Shown here: one piece after another, positions 22,241 to 32,288 of the stretch
Layout: each line of letters opens with the position of its first letter
How positions within the stretch are numbered: the first letter of the stretch is position 1
Source: Branchipolynoe longqiensis
Taxonomy: Eukaryota > Annelida > Polychaeta > Phyllodocida > Polynoidae
Reading direction: 5' to 3'
DNA: 64,000 bases
Assembly: GCA_030323885.1 (NCBI GenBank)
Contig: CM059196.1
Span: 40,624,535 to 40,688,534, forward strand
Position numbers and translations under genes: made by a program
Notes under the pieces: model-generated
The model's input: the letters and a program-made list of their open reading frames with translations, nothing else
What the model was told of the DNA's origin: nothing
The model's database searches: none

Positions 22241-22932
22241 GCCCCAGTCACACATACCCGGATCAGGGGCCGGACGAGCCCCGGACTTCCATCCGGGGTG
22301 GTCCAGGGAGATCCGGGGTGATCCATGGCTCATCCGTGGCTGGTCCATGCCGACACCCCCTGATCCGGCCTGATCCGTGGCTCGTCCGGGGTCAGCCCCG
22401 GATGTTTTAAAATGCTTAAAACATCCGGGGCAGTCCGGGGGATTTTGTGATCCGGGCTCAATCCGGCCTGATCCGGCCTGATCCGGGGGTGGTCCGGAGG
22501 TGGTCCGGGTATTTCGGGGGTGGACCGGGCCTGTCCGAGGGTGGTGCGGGGTCATTTTGAGCCACGGTTTGACCCGGACCATCCCCAGACTATCCAGGAG
22601 CACCCCCGGCCTAGCCATGGACCACTCCTGGACTGCCCCCGTAAGACCAGGGGTGATCCGGGATAGTCTGAGGGTGATCTGGGATAGTCCGGGGGTGGTC
22701 CGGGGCAGTCCGGGGGTGGTCCGGCCTCATCCGGGGCCAGTCCGGCCCAGTCCGGGGGAAGTCCGGGGGCGGTCCGGGGCTCGTCCGGGGCTCATCGGGA
22801 AAGTGTGACTGCGAGGCAAAAATCGACAAAAACAGTGATTTTATCCGTGGCGGTCTGGGACAGTCCGGGCCGTTGGTCCGTGGGTGGTCCGGCTCAAAAT
22901 CCAGGGCTCGTCTGACTATGTGTGACTGGTGC
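22241..22932. mobile_element. MA-c: motif-array element, TCCGG word
   Basis: The ends GCCCCAGTCACACATA and TATGTGTGACTGGTGC are inverted, flanked on both sides by TTAA (22237-22240, 22933-22936). The 692 bp interior is dominated by TCCGGGG, GATCCGG and GGTCCGG words on both strands. Long open frames on both strands (184 and 102 codons) are byproducts of the repeats. A homology search should decide between Harbinger (TWA) and TTAA-specific families such as piggyBac or Kolobok. Confidence 0.85.
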
Positions 22933-22936
22933 TTAA

Positions 22937-23155
22937 GTAAACTTAGCGTCCACACCGACATGCTTGACATCATAAGCCTACAAGATTCGCAGCAGTGACA
23001 GGTTCTAATTAAATTAATTTACTCTTCATTCTATGCAACAATAAATGTCCAAAAGGTACACCGATATCGAGACAAGATATCTAGGATCATATCTGTGATA
23101 GTGGCTTGGTTTAATCAATGTTTTCCTTTCATTGGATTGGGCAACTTTACTTACC
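22937..23155. other. Degenerate M1-like sequence
   Basis: TAAGTGTCCAAAAGGTACACCGATATC and TAGGATCATATCTG recall M1 on the minus strand, and MA-c at 22241-22932 also sits beside M1-like words (CTAACATTGGGAGATATTTG). MA-c may therefore have inserted into an M1 copy. Confidence 0.45.
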
Positions 23156-23159
23156 TACA

Positions 23160-23345
23160 TGTACACATTCAATAGCTGTTTTGTCCAGTCTAACGCGGGA
23201 ATCGAACCCACATCTCTTGCATTCTGGGCCAGTGTGCTAACCATTACACCACCTAAGCTCCCTGATGTCACCACCCTATCCACGCCAATCTGTCTATGTG
23301 GCTCCTTGCCTGAGAAGTCAGTGCAAAATACTACCCACACTTAGA
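23160..23345 (-). repeat. S3 tRNA-like repeat
   Basis: Minus strand reads CTTAGGTGGTGTAATGGTTAGC and GTGGGTTCGATTCCCGCG, with GACTTCTCAGGCAAGGAGCC upstream. Organisation is as in the 16.5 kb cluster. Confidence 0.75.
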
Positions 23346-23479
23346 TGAGTTCAGCTACCTCAGCTACCTTAGTTACCTTGGTTACCATAGTTTCCTCAGC
23401 ATCCCAATACTCCCGAGAGTGAAGTCAAGTACCCTTTCTTAATAGCCAGAGGAGATTAGGGTGTAATGTGGTGCACTGA

Positions 23480-23650
23480 CCCTACTAGGTGAAATGCCTC
23501 ATAGACAGCTTACATTGGCGTGGGTAAGTATGGGTTGAATCAGGCTGGCTAGATAGTCTATGGGTTAGGACACTACTAGCCCCGGAATGGCAGACCTGTG
23601 TGTTCGAGTTCCGCTCGAGGCATATAGTTTCTTTTCGTTTGTAATATCAT
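23480..23650 (+). repeat. S3-related tRNA-like sequence
   Basis: AGATAGTCTATGGGTTAGGACAC and TGTGTTCGAGTTCCGCTCG resemble A and B boxes, with GGTGAAATGCCTCATAGACA upstream. It is more divergent than the other S3 copies. Confidence 0.45.
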
Positions 23651-23741
23651 CTCCCCTCTCAGGACACTATGGTGCCATGACCAGGATAATTTATATGCTG
23701 CATGCTGTATAATGTTGAATCGTCACATGGAAAATTTGTAG

Positions 23742-24452
23742 TAGACTACATCACCATTCCAGCTGCGCGTTGCATTGTGGGATGCAACCAAGCAAAACAA
23801 ACCCACGAGAAGTGCATGGCACATGCTAATACACTGGGTGCAGTTGTGAAATGAGCTAGTTTCAGCTCATCACAGCTCTTGTTTGAAACCTAGAACACTA
23901 ACTAAAACATATATATATAATAAGTTAAGATATTAATCTTTTATCCAGCATTGCATTTACATCAATATAATCAGCACATCTTATGCCATGTGCATTTAGA
24001 TTTAGACAAATCTGGGCACCCAGACTAGTGTTAGGGGCATACTCAGAGTCAATTTTACTTATTTTATTCATGTTTTTATTTATATCTTATGGTTAATGAC
24101 ATATGTAAACCTAGAAAATTAGTAGGGTTAAGCAGATATTGGTTATATATTTCTTTGAAACAAGTGTATGTTGACACATTTGGCATTTTAATATTTAGAA
24201 CAAGAATTAATAATGGTGACGTGGATATCACTGATGTGGAATTGTATGTTTCTTAGCTCAAAATGTTTAACTATGGCTAGTTTTGTCTTAGCTATATTCA
24301 TCAGATGTGTTCATACATGTTTATGCCAAATTGTTATGTATTTCTATTCATTTTTTCTCTATGCGTATTGACAAACTCAATGGCTATTGGCATTTGCTTT
24401 GCTGCCAATATCATTTTCAGCGCATGCGCAGTCGGAACCGTGATCTTGTCTA
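23742..24452 (+). mobile_element. M3 MITE, 711 bp, plus orientation
   Basis: The ends TAGACTACATCACCATTCC and GGAACCGTGATCTTGTCTA are inverted, extending inward to TGCGC(A)TGCGC. TA at both edges would fit a Tc1/mariner-like TA target, but this is uncertain. The interior is AT-rich and collinear with the inverted copy at 26917-27670. No transposase is seen. Confidence 0.8.
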
Positions 24453-24569
24453 TTGTAAGTGTGAGACTTACAATTCGAGGGACACGAGTCCAGTGAGGTG
24501 CACTGACCGCCCCAGGTGAATTGTTACATACACAGGTCGGTGTAAACAGGTTGATGACAATTGACATCA

Positions 24570-24840
24570 CGAGCTTAGTCTGACAGAGATGTGGGTTCGA
24601 GTCTTGCTCTTGGAGTGATGCTCAGAAGCAATCATCCCCTCACGAAAAGGGCATCAGCTCAAAAACAACCTACCAGGAGGCTATCTCCGGAATGGCACAG
24701 ATGTGGGTTCGAGTCTCGCTCTTGGAGTGATCTTTCCCTTAGTTTACAAAAATGACCTCTCCCCATGACAAGAGCATCAGCTCAAAAGCAAACTATCACT
24801 CTATTCCGTCGAAATCATATACTGTCCCATTGACACCATA
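24570..24840. repeat. Tandem pair of tRNA-like fragments
   Basis: AGATGTGGGTTCGAGTCTTG, CTCTTGGAGTGAT and AAGGGCATCAGCTCAAAA occur twice (about 24588-24668 and 24700-24795) with small differences. The B-box-like GGGTTCGAGTCTCGC links them to S3. Confidence 0.6.
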
Positions 24841-24844
24841 TAGT

Positions 24845-25275
24845 ATACAAGCACCAGGGGCCGTATGCATGAAGCGGTGTTAGCGTCGTGTGGTGTTAAC
24901 CATCTAACACCGGGTAGCTATCACCGGCATCGTGAAGTATGTCACGCTGTATGCATGGGCGCCTAAACGGTTCGCGTTAGCTAAACGTGAAGTTATTTAT
25001 AGATTTGGGAAATCTCTCTGAGCCTGTTCCCGGCGAGCACCTGGTTGGGCTTAATATATTGCCTTCTCCACACACCGGGAACCAGCGAGCCCTGTTACTG
25101 GTGAGCCTGTTCCCGGCGAGCACCGCTATTTGACAATATCGCCGCCGATGCGGCGGCGGCGTTAATATCGCGTCGATATTTGGTTTAATTTGACCAAATT
25201 TCGGCGGCGGCATTATTATCGCTTCGATTTTGTGGTTATTTTGACCAAATTCACTTATTAAGTGTACCTCACCCA
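24845..25275 (+). repeat. M4-related element, diverged
   Basis: It starts GGGGCCGTATGCATGAAGC followed by GTGTTAGCG, like M4. It contains GTTCCCGGCGAGCACC twice and GGCGGCGGC-rich segments with ATTTGACCAAATT(T/C) repeats, and ends TTCACTTATTAAGTG. It shares the 4.2 kb fragment but has its own GC-rich middle. Confidence 0.6.
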
Positions 25276-25649
25276 GATACAAACGAATCCCTCATCAAAA
25301 GCTCTCCAAACATACCTTTGCTTAGTTTGTTCAGTTCATGCCACTGAACATGTGGGAGGAGAGTTGAGGTCTGTGATGTATGAATGACATCATAGGTGGG
25401 ATTCCCTCATCACATGACCTAGAGGGGTTCCCACACACAAGGGAAGCCATGACAACCACCAAGATGGCAGCCACAGAAAGCCCTCAATTCAACTTTTAAA
25501 GTCTATTAATCTACATGATTTAATCAATTATTCACACGAAAAGTTTTACCAAGTTAATTTTTTGAAGTAGCAAGAGTGAAAAATATGTTTGATAAGATGA
25601 TAAGATTGGCAGTAATTCTAAATAGAGAACTAAAACCGCTTAATCTTAT
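25276..25649. other. Unassigned sequence
   Basis: No gene or repeat family is recognised. Confidence 0.4.
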
Positions 25650-25990
25650 AGATGCATAGTCCGATAAAAGCATCAACATTTCAAAACCAAAACAATTATC
25701 TAGATTTGATCCTACATATCTAACTTAGATACTGATGCACTTATTAAGCAGTTGTCACCACATAGAAGGGAACGCTGAGTCAATTTAATAGAAGCTGTTA
25801 CTGATGCAGCCTATGGTGTAAGATTATTAGTATGTTTACCATAATTAATCTGGCATGTTTCAACTTCAAACATCTCCAAAGTTAACCATTTAAAATAAAA
25901 GTTGCTCCAAACTAAAGTAAGATAGATTACAACCATCAACCTAATATATTTATCTCAGAAAATGACAGAAACTCAAGGCCAAAATAGCTG
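25650..25990 (+). repeat. M1 MITE, near full length
   Basis: GATGCATAGTCCGATAAAAG at left, then CTAACTTAGATACTGATGCAC and CAGAAACTCAAGGCC at right. The terminal bases at both ends have decayed. Confidence 0.75.
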
Positions 25991-26126
25991 AAATTACATG
26001 ATATCTTCTATGAATGGCCCCAACCGTGGGGCTTGGCCAAGACACATCCGCCGGTCGATACATGTAACCGTTTTCTAGAACAGTTCTAAAATTGGAACAG
26101 CGCGCTCAGTCCAGTTAGTGTCTGAT

Positions 26127-26854
26127 CAGGGGCCATATGCAGGAGTCAGTGTTAGCGAGGAAAAACGGTGTTTGGCGGGAATTCCGGTTTAGTGGCAAAA
26201 AATGGTATGTACGAGTCAGTGTTAGGCCTAACACCAAAGGCTTAACCGGTGTTACCTTACCCCTAACAAATATTAGGTTTAGCGAGTTTATTAGGCCTAA
26301 ATCTATTAAATGCTGTCATATTTAACTAGATTAGATACACAATAAGTGAAATTTATTCAAATTAACCCTAGATTCGAAGCATTATTAAGGCTACCGCCGC
26401 ATTGGCGGCGATATTAATAGTTATATTTTCGAATCGACGAACGTAAAGTAAACAAATTGCTGCCGCTGCCGCATCGACGTCACTTTCCATACTGGCGGTG
26501 GCGGCGGTTTGTTTACCCTACGCTCGTCGATTCGAAAATATAACCATTAATATCGCCACCAATGCGGCAGTAGCCTTAATAACGCTTCGAATTTAGGGTT
26601 AATTTGAATAAATTTCACTTATTGCGTATCTAATTCTGATAAATATGGTCGCATTGAAGAAATTTAAGTCTAATATATGGGTACAGACGCAGAGGGATTT
26701 CCCAAATCTATAAATATATTCACGTTTAGCTATAATGAAAGTGTTACGCGCTCCTGCATACAACTTGACACAGGTCCTGACTTCGGTGATAGCTAAACGG
26801 TAACAGGCTTTAACACCAAACCCCGCTAACACTGACTCCTGCATACGGGCCCTG
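26127..26854. mobile_element. M4 MITE, 728 bp, with a foldback inside
   Basis: The inverted ends CAGGGGCCATATGCAGGAG/TCAGTGTTAGCG and CGCTAACACTGACTCC/TGCATACGGGCCCTG match at about 30 of 31 positions. GTTAG/CTAAC words recur inside (GTGTTAGGCCTAACACC). The palindrome at 26331-26633 sits in its middle and seems to be a separate insertion. No transposase is seen. Confidence 0.8.
26331..26633. repeat. 303 bp foldback with arms of about 130 bp
   Basis: From TTAGATACACAATAAGTG to CACTTATTGCGTATCTAA the sequence is a near-perfect inverted repeat: both arms hold TTCAAATTAACCCTA, TTCGAAGC, TTAAGGCTAC, GCCGCATTGG, GGTTATATTTTCGAATCGAC and GTAAACAAA. The loop is about 50 bp (TGCTGCCGCTGCCGCATCGACG and beyond). 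It would form a strong hairpin. Confidence 0.85.
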
Positions 26855-26916
26855 AAGCGAATGCACGCGGAGAGATTGTAACTATCAACTATCAGGGGTG
26901 TTGACATGGTAGCGCA

Positions 26917-27670
26917 TAGACTACATCACGGTTCCAACTGCGCATGCGCTGAAAACGGGGCCGGAACAAAGCAAAGGCGTATGGCCATTGAGTTTGCCGA
27001 TACGCGTAGGGGAAAACTGGCATTTTATTCAAAATAAATAGAAATATATAACAATTTGGCACAAACATGGATGGAAGGATGCAATATAATAATATAATGA
27101 ATATGTTTAAGATACAACTCTTCATAATTAAGCATGTTGAGCTAAGAAACATACAATTTCAGGCACTTTACAGGCTGATGTTGACATCACCATTGATTAG
27201 TCAGAAGTACTCTTGTTCTTGTTCTAAATATTAAAATGTCAAATGTGACTTGTTTCAAAGAAATATATAACCAATATCTGATTAACCCTACTCATTTTCT
27301 ATTTCTATATATGTCATTAACCATAGAATATAAATAAAAACATGAATAAAATAAATAAAACTGACTCTGGCTATGGCTCTAACACTAGTCTGAGTGCCTA
27401 GATTTGTCTAAATCTAAATACACATGGCATAAGATGTGCTGATTATATTGATGTGAATGCAATGCTGGATAAAAGATTAATATCTTAATGTATTATATAT
27501 ATTTTTTTAGTTGGTATTCTATGTTTCAAACAAGAGGTGAGATGAGTTGAAACTAGCACATTTCATAGCTGCACCCAGTGTATTAGCATGTGCCATGTGC
27601 TTGTCACGGCTTTGTTTTGCTCTGATGCATCCCACAATGCACCGCACCGCTGGAACCGTGATGTAGTCTA
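26917..27670 (-). mobile_element. M3 MITE, 754 bp, inverted relative to the first copy
   Basis: TAGACTACATCACGGTTCC and GGAACCGTGATGTAGTCTA match perfectly as inverted ends (19 of 19). The interior is collinear in reverse with 23742-24452 (for example GCACCCAGTGTATTAGCATG). The two copies could pair as arms of a 4 kb stem-loop with a 2.46 kb loop. Confidence 0.85.
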
Positions 27671-27854
27671 TTGTTGTCCCCTTTGAATTATTCGTGGTTG
27701 CCTTGGAAACCAATGTCGTTCTGCTTGCGTTTTCGGTTTACAGCTGCGTCGTTATTCACTGGCGGGCGCACAGATACAAGTTGCAACATGCATGTCTATA
27801 GTTACCTCCCTGTCTGACAAACAAACGCAAGTGCTCCCCGGTCTCTGCCACCAG

Positions 27855-28380
27855 ATTAGTTGGTTGGTTGTTGGAGTTTTCCGTCCTGGCAACATCGAAG
27901 GTTCATATCAGGATGTGCACCGATTTGTGACTTGTTGGGAGTTTTCGGTCCTGACAAAATGAGGAGTAAAACTTGTGACTTGTTGAAGTTTTCCGACCTG
28001 ACAACATCTAAGGTTCATATCAGGATGTGTACCGACTTGTGACAGTGCGCTCTCATTGGCGACTTTATAGTGCTGCCCCACTGGTTTGGTTGGTTGTTGG
28101 AGTTTTACGTCCTGGCAACTTCTAAGGCTGATCTCAGGATGTGTACCGACTTCTGACAGTGCGCACTCATGGTGACTCTATAGTACTGCCCCACTATGAG
28201 ATTAGGCGACTGGCACCATGACCTGATATCCCACTCACTCACAATCCTGATCCTGACACAAGCCAACCAGTCCTTGCCCTATCCTAATAATGCCGAGCAC
28301 CTGGCTAGGAAGTGACAAGTATCAATTTTGTAAGTCATTGTGTTTGACTCGACAGGGAATCAAACTCCCGGCTCTGCCAG
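27855..28380 (-). repeat. S1 SINE with two extra partial copies at its tail
   Basis: Three successive starts of the S1 minus-strand tail (GTTGGAGTTTTCCGTCCTGG at 27870, GTTTTCGGTCCTGACAAAAT at 27941, GTTGGAGTTTTACGTCCTGG at 28093) each lead into ACCGA(C/T)TTGTGAC-type sequence. Only the last one continues to the head region near 28350. Nested insertion or tandem duplication are both possible. Confidence 0.65.
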
Positions 28381-28464
28381 TAGATATGAGGCAAGGATCC
28401 CTGTTCAAGGGAAGGCAATTGTACATTACATTTAAAGCAACACACTCCATTCAAAAATGGAACT

Positions 28465-29155
28465 TGGCTGTTTATTTGTTGGACTTTATGTCCTCAACTT
28501 CTAAGGTCATATTAGGAAGGGAATCTGTTTGTGACAGTGGACATTCATGGTGATATTATAGTGTTTCCCCACTGGAAGACCTGGCTGCTTGTACTATGAC
28601 CCGATATCCCACTCAGACACATTGTCCTGATACTCACCAAACCAGTCCTTGCTATATCCTAGTAAAACTGGGCACCAGGGTTTGTTTGTTTGTTGTTGTT
28701 TTACATCCTAGCAACATCTATGGTCATATCAGTATGGGTGCCGACTTGTGACAGTAGGCACTCATGGCGATTTTATAGTGCTGCCCCACTGGGAATTCAG
28801 GCTCCCCGCACCATGACTCGATATCCCACTCAGTCACATTATCCTGACACTGAGCTAACCAGCCCTTGCCCTATCCTAATAATGCCGAGCACCAGGCTAG
28901 GAAGCAACAAGTATCAATTTTAAAGTCATTGGTTTGACTCGACCGTGAACCGAACTCGCGAACTCCCGATCTTCCGCACATGAGGCCTGTGCTCTACCGA
29001 TTTGGCCACTGCACCCGGTCTGGCACCAGGGTAGGTAGCAACAAGTATCACTTGTGTAAGTCACTTGTTTAACTCGGTAGGGGTTCGAACGCACTACCTC
29101 CCGCATAAGAAGCCAGCCAGCGCTTTACTCGATTTGGCCAGCCCATCTGGTTGCT
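28465..29155 (-). mobile_element. S1 SINE interrupted by a second S1
   Basis: 28465-28670 is the tail half and 29033-29155 is the head half of one minus-strand S1. The join falls inside the word GGCACCAGG(GT), the counterpart of GCGCCAGGCTAGG in other copies. The interruption is the copy at 28682-29021. Confidence 0.8.
28682..29021 (-). mobile_element. Full-length S1 SINE nested in an S1
   Basis: It is flanked by the duplication GGCACCAGGGT (28671-28681 and 29022-29032). The minus strand carries the complete head with A and B boxes (CCGGGTGCAGTGGCCAAATC, GAGTTCGGTTCACGGTC) and the full body. The nesting fixes the relative age of the two copies. Confidence 0.85.
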
Positions 29156-29254
29156 ATTAGCAATGCTATTGATAGATCGAGAGTAAAAGCAACTTTGCTA
29201 TAACATATGAAATGTAATCCGATGCTTTCACTGGAAGGAGTCATTCTAAGGTCA

Positions 29255-29715
29255 TCATTATCATCATGATGCTGTCGATCGCAATGGGACAAAGACTGCT
29301 TTCATTACTTGACTGGCGCTGTCCATTTAGCTCTCTGCTGTGAGAGTGATGTCCATGAGTCGGTCTTAAGGTTTCTCTTGATGGTATCATTTCATGAAAG
29401 CTGCCTGCAAAAGTGTTGAAGTGCTGCTGGCTTTTGCAAGTTACGAGGGGCACTCTCTCGAGGAGCAAATAGAGGTCTCACACTGGCATGAACATGTCCA
29501 GACAGGCACAAAACTATTTGTTCATGCAGTGGCAGGTCGGGAGATGTTGGGAGTTCCATACATCAACCGACCTTGATGCTGCCACAGCGACATGGTTTTC
29601 TGTTCAGGGTTTGCTCCCTTAGCCTTCGGTTCTGTCAAGAACCTGTACCACAAGGAGGTGGTTTACAACTCTGCAGGGCAGGGGCATCAAACTCCCTTAG
29701 GTATTGCAATACCTG
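29255..29715 (-). mobile_element. CATR retroelement copy
   Basis: (CAT)n, then GATGCTGTCGATCGCAATGG. The LINE-matching part is longest here (to about 29385, complement of AGAGAAACC-TTAAGACCGAC), followed by the shared 5' body. A small M1 end fragment (GATGCTTTCACTGGA) lies just upstream. Confidence 0.75.
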
Positions 29716-29829
29716 CATACCTGAAACCCCAATATAGAACCTGGCTATAACACTAAGGCACGGAACACTAAAACCTCGGAAGGGTATATTTACAACTTAG
29801 ACTTTAAATAAATTAAAAGCTGAAGACTA

Positions 29830-30170
29830 AAGAAATTTCATTTACCAGGGAAAGCAGCTTTAAGCCGATGAGTCTTGGAGACACATTTAAATTTAAGATA
29901 ATACTTTTCTTACATTCTCTAGCAATCTATTCCAAAAAGTGGGACCTGCCTCACAGAAGGCATAATCACCATATCAATCATTCGAGTCTAGACACAGGGA
30001 CATGTCATAATATCTGACTAGATCATGCAAGAGTTTGGAAGGATTGTGTAAAGGACAGGAGGATTGTCTAAAGGATTGCACAGATATTCTGGTGCCTTAC
30101 CATTGATAGCTTCGTATGTGGTCAGTAAAACTTGAACCCAATATCTTATAGGCGGGTCAAGTTATGGACA
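29830..30170 (-). pseudogene. CR1/Jockey-like LINE ORF2 C-terminal fragment
   Basis: The minus strand reads PPIRYWVQVLLTTYEAINGK then APEYL, and further on YGDYAFCEAGPTFWNRLLEN and, after a frame change, FKCVSKTHRL. This is the characteristic end of CR1/L2/Jockey-type reverse transcriptases (consensus style PIRYRI..., LTYKALNG.APEYL, F...GP..WN.LP, FK..LKT). Stops and at least one frameshift interrupt it. No 3' UTR repeat is recognised. It is a dead 5'-truncated LINE too broken to give a long ORF. Confidence 0.7.
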
Positions 30171-30379
30171 AATACACCCCTACCCCCAAACAATTCTAAT
30201 GAAAGGTTTTCCAGTGTTGTTGTTTTTTTATCTATGGCATTTATTCAATGGCAGGACAAAATTCTACCAAAATCTGACCCCCGGAAAGGGATTAAACCTA
30301 AAGCTGGCTCATATCCAAGATGGCCGCTAATGACTCTAAAACAAAGGAAAATGGCATAGATTTCTTATGATTCGGTGTA

Positions 30380-30715
30380 GAACAGTTGGTTTATTACCCA
30401 AAGGTTTTAAGTGTCATGGAATTAACTGATACATATAACCGATACATGAATTGTTGAGTTGCCCCGAGTATACACTTTCTACTCGGTGCTGCTCCCCATT
30501 CCTGCATGAACTACATTGACTGGTGCTGTACATTATACAGCAGTAGCCACTCCCTTAATTCTATAGGATCGGTGCTGTACCTGATACAGCACTGACCAAA
30601 CTTAAATTATTTAGACTGTCAACTACAATAGTAAGATGGCCAGAAGACCAGTGCTCCGGCGCTGACAGATGTCATATTCAGATGAATAAATACCTTACCC
30701 CAAAAAACACATCTT
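30380..30715. repeat. Possible small-repeat remnant (GAAGACCAGTGC family)
   Basis: AGATGGCCAGAAGACCAGTGC, TCCGGCGCTGACAG and CAGATGAATAAATACC match the style of the 9.6 kb inverted-repeat element. GGTGCTGTAC(A/C)TTATACAGCA-like palindromes occur at about 30530-30590. Both ends are undefined. Confidence 0.45.
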
Positions 30716-31049
30716 AAGCCCTGTGCAAGCTACACATAGTATAGCTGCAGCTGGCCCTTGTCATTCTTGGTGATACAGCAGTTATTCCGATCTTCTTTGA
30801 ATGTGATTTTCTTGAATATTGACACCATTGCACGATTACAAATTGGTCTTTCTATACAGGCACATCATCTTTATCAGTCCAAATTCCTTGTGCAATCTAT
30901 ATGGAAAAGTCGGTATCGCTCGTCATCTGGTGAAATATCTGGTTTGAAAAGAATGCCGCAAAATGTGTCACACCAGATTTGCTAGTTGATGATATAGATC
31001 TATTGAACTTGTCATTGTTATTTGCAGGTGACACTAGTAGTAACAGGTT
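30716..31049. other. Unassigned sequence
   Basis: An open frame of 75 codons (30758-30985) has no recognisable domain. No repeat family was identified. Confidence 0.4.
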
Positions 31050-31378
31050 GGTTGGTTGTTGGAGTTTCACGTCCTAGCAACATCTAAGGTCATATCAGGA
31101 TGGGTACCGATCTGTGACAGTGTGCACTCATGACGACTTTATGGTGCTGCTCCACTGGGAAATCATGCCGCCAGCACCATAACCCAATATCGCACTCAGT
31201 TACATTATCCTGACACTGAGATAACCTGCCCTCACACTATCCTATTAATGCCGAGCGCCAAAATAGGAAGCAACAAGTATTAATTTTATAAGTTATTGTC
31301 TTGACTCGACCAGGAATCGAACTCCCGAACTCCCGCACGGAAAGCCTGTGCTCTAGCGATTCGGCCACCGAGTCAGGT
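31050..31378 (-). mobile_element. S1 SINE, near full length
   Basis: GTTGGAGTTTCACGTCCTAG tail through GCCGAGCGCCAAAATAGG to the head GGTGGCCGAATCGCTAGAGC on the minus strand, with B box GGGAGTTCGATTCCTGG. Confidence 0.85.
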
Positions 31379-31477
31379 TGTAGTAGGAGGAGGGGGAAGT
31401 GAAGGAGAGCGACTAATAATGGAAAGGAAACGTCCACTTGTAACGCAAACTTCACCATCAACAAAATGCCAATGTTA

Positions 31478-32230
31478 AGGGCCTGTCACGCTACGACGTA
31501 TAGCCTTAGCATATGCCAACGTATGTAATTTTCAACCAACACGTCAGGGTATGTCATCATACATTATGTATATATGTTCGGCATATGGCGGGAAGATCTT
31601 CTGATCAAAAAGAATCTTCGGTGGACTGGACACCTCATGAGGATGTCATCAGACAGGCTACCAAAGCAGATCCTCTATTCTCAACTGTCTTCTGGCTACA
31701 GAAAGAGAGGGCGCCCCCGTCTCCGGTTCAAAGATACCATCAAGAGAAACCTGAAGCTGAGAGACATTAAGACCGACTCATGGACGCAACTCTCACAGCA
31801 GAGAGCTAAATGGAGAGCGGCAGTCAAGTAATGAAAGCAGTCTTTGTCGCATCGCGACCGACAGCATGATGATGATGATGATGATGATATGGCGGGTACG
31901 TTCCGGATACGTCATTAAACGTCGTCTTACATCGCCATGCGTCGAGGCTGCGAAAAAATGTTGTGCATGCTAAACATTTCCAATGTGTGTCAACCTGAGG
32001 CTCGTACGTTCCACATACATTACATGCACGTTAGGGGTACGTCAGCATATGTTAGCAGTACGTTAGGGATATGTTGGAGTACATTGGTACATGTTAGGCA
32101 TACGTACAGCCGGCGCCCTCCGCGTGTCGCTGAAGAATATATCATACTCCCAACATTCCGTTAACGTATGCGAGCATACCCCTAGCGTATGCGAGTATGC
32201 CCCTAGCATATCGCCAGCATGTTAGCGGTC
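31478..32230 (+). mobile_element. MA-0: left end and motif array upstream of Harbinger transposase
   Basis: The left end AGGGCCTGTCACGCTACGAC directly follows TTA (31475-31477) and matches the MA terminal pattern. Variants of GCATATG, CGTATG, ACGTTAG and GCATAC fill the next 700 bp, broken by a LINE insertion (31593-31886). About 60 bp after the array ends, the Harbinger transposase frame begins. No matching right end was found after the gene, so the element looks truncated. Confidence 0.6.
31593..31886 (+). pseudogene. 5'-truncated LINE, reverse transcriptase C-terminus
   Basis: Flanked by the duplication ATATGGCGGG (31583-31592, 31887-31896). The frame to the stop at 31831 reads LRWTGHLMRM, RLPKQILYSQL, GYRKRGRPRLRFKDTIKRNL and WTQLSQQRAKWRAAV, the usual C-terminal zone of RTE-like endonuclease/reverse-transcriptase proteins. 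It ends in (ATG)n. Only about 85 residues remain, so it is non-functional. Its last 110 bp are shared with every CATR copy. Confidence 0.8.
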
Positions 32231-32288
32231 AGTATATCAAGGCACCACCTGGCTTCTTCCAGCAGACCTGCTGAACTCTTCAGAGAGG

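Noticed and set aside
22064..22973. 184-, 102- and 120-codon proline/arginine-rich frames
   Set aside because: They lie within the TCCGG-word element on both strands at once and have no conserved domain.
24845..25275. Second complete M4 element
   Set aside because: Only the left end resembles M4. No matching inverted right end is present, so it is recorded as related sequence only.
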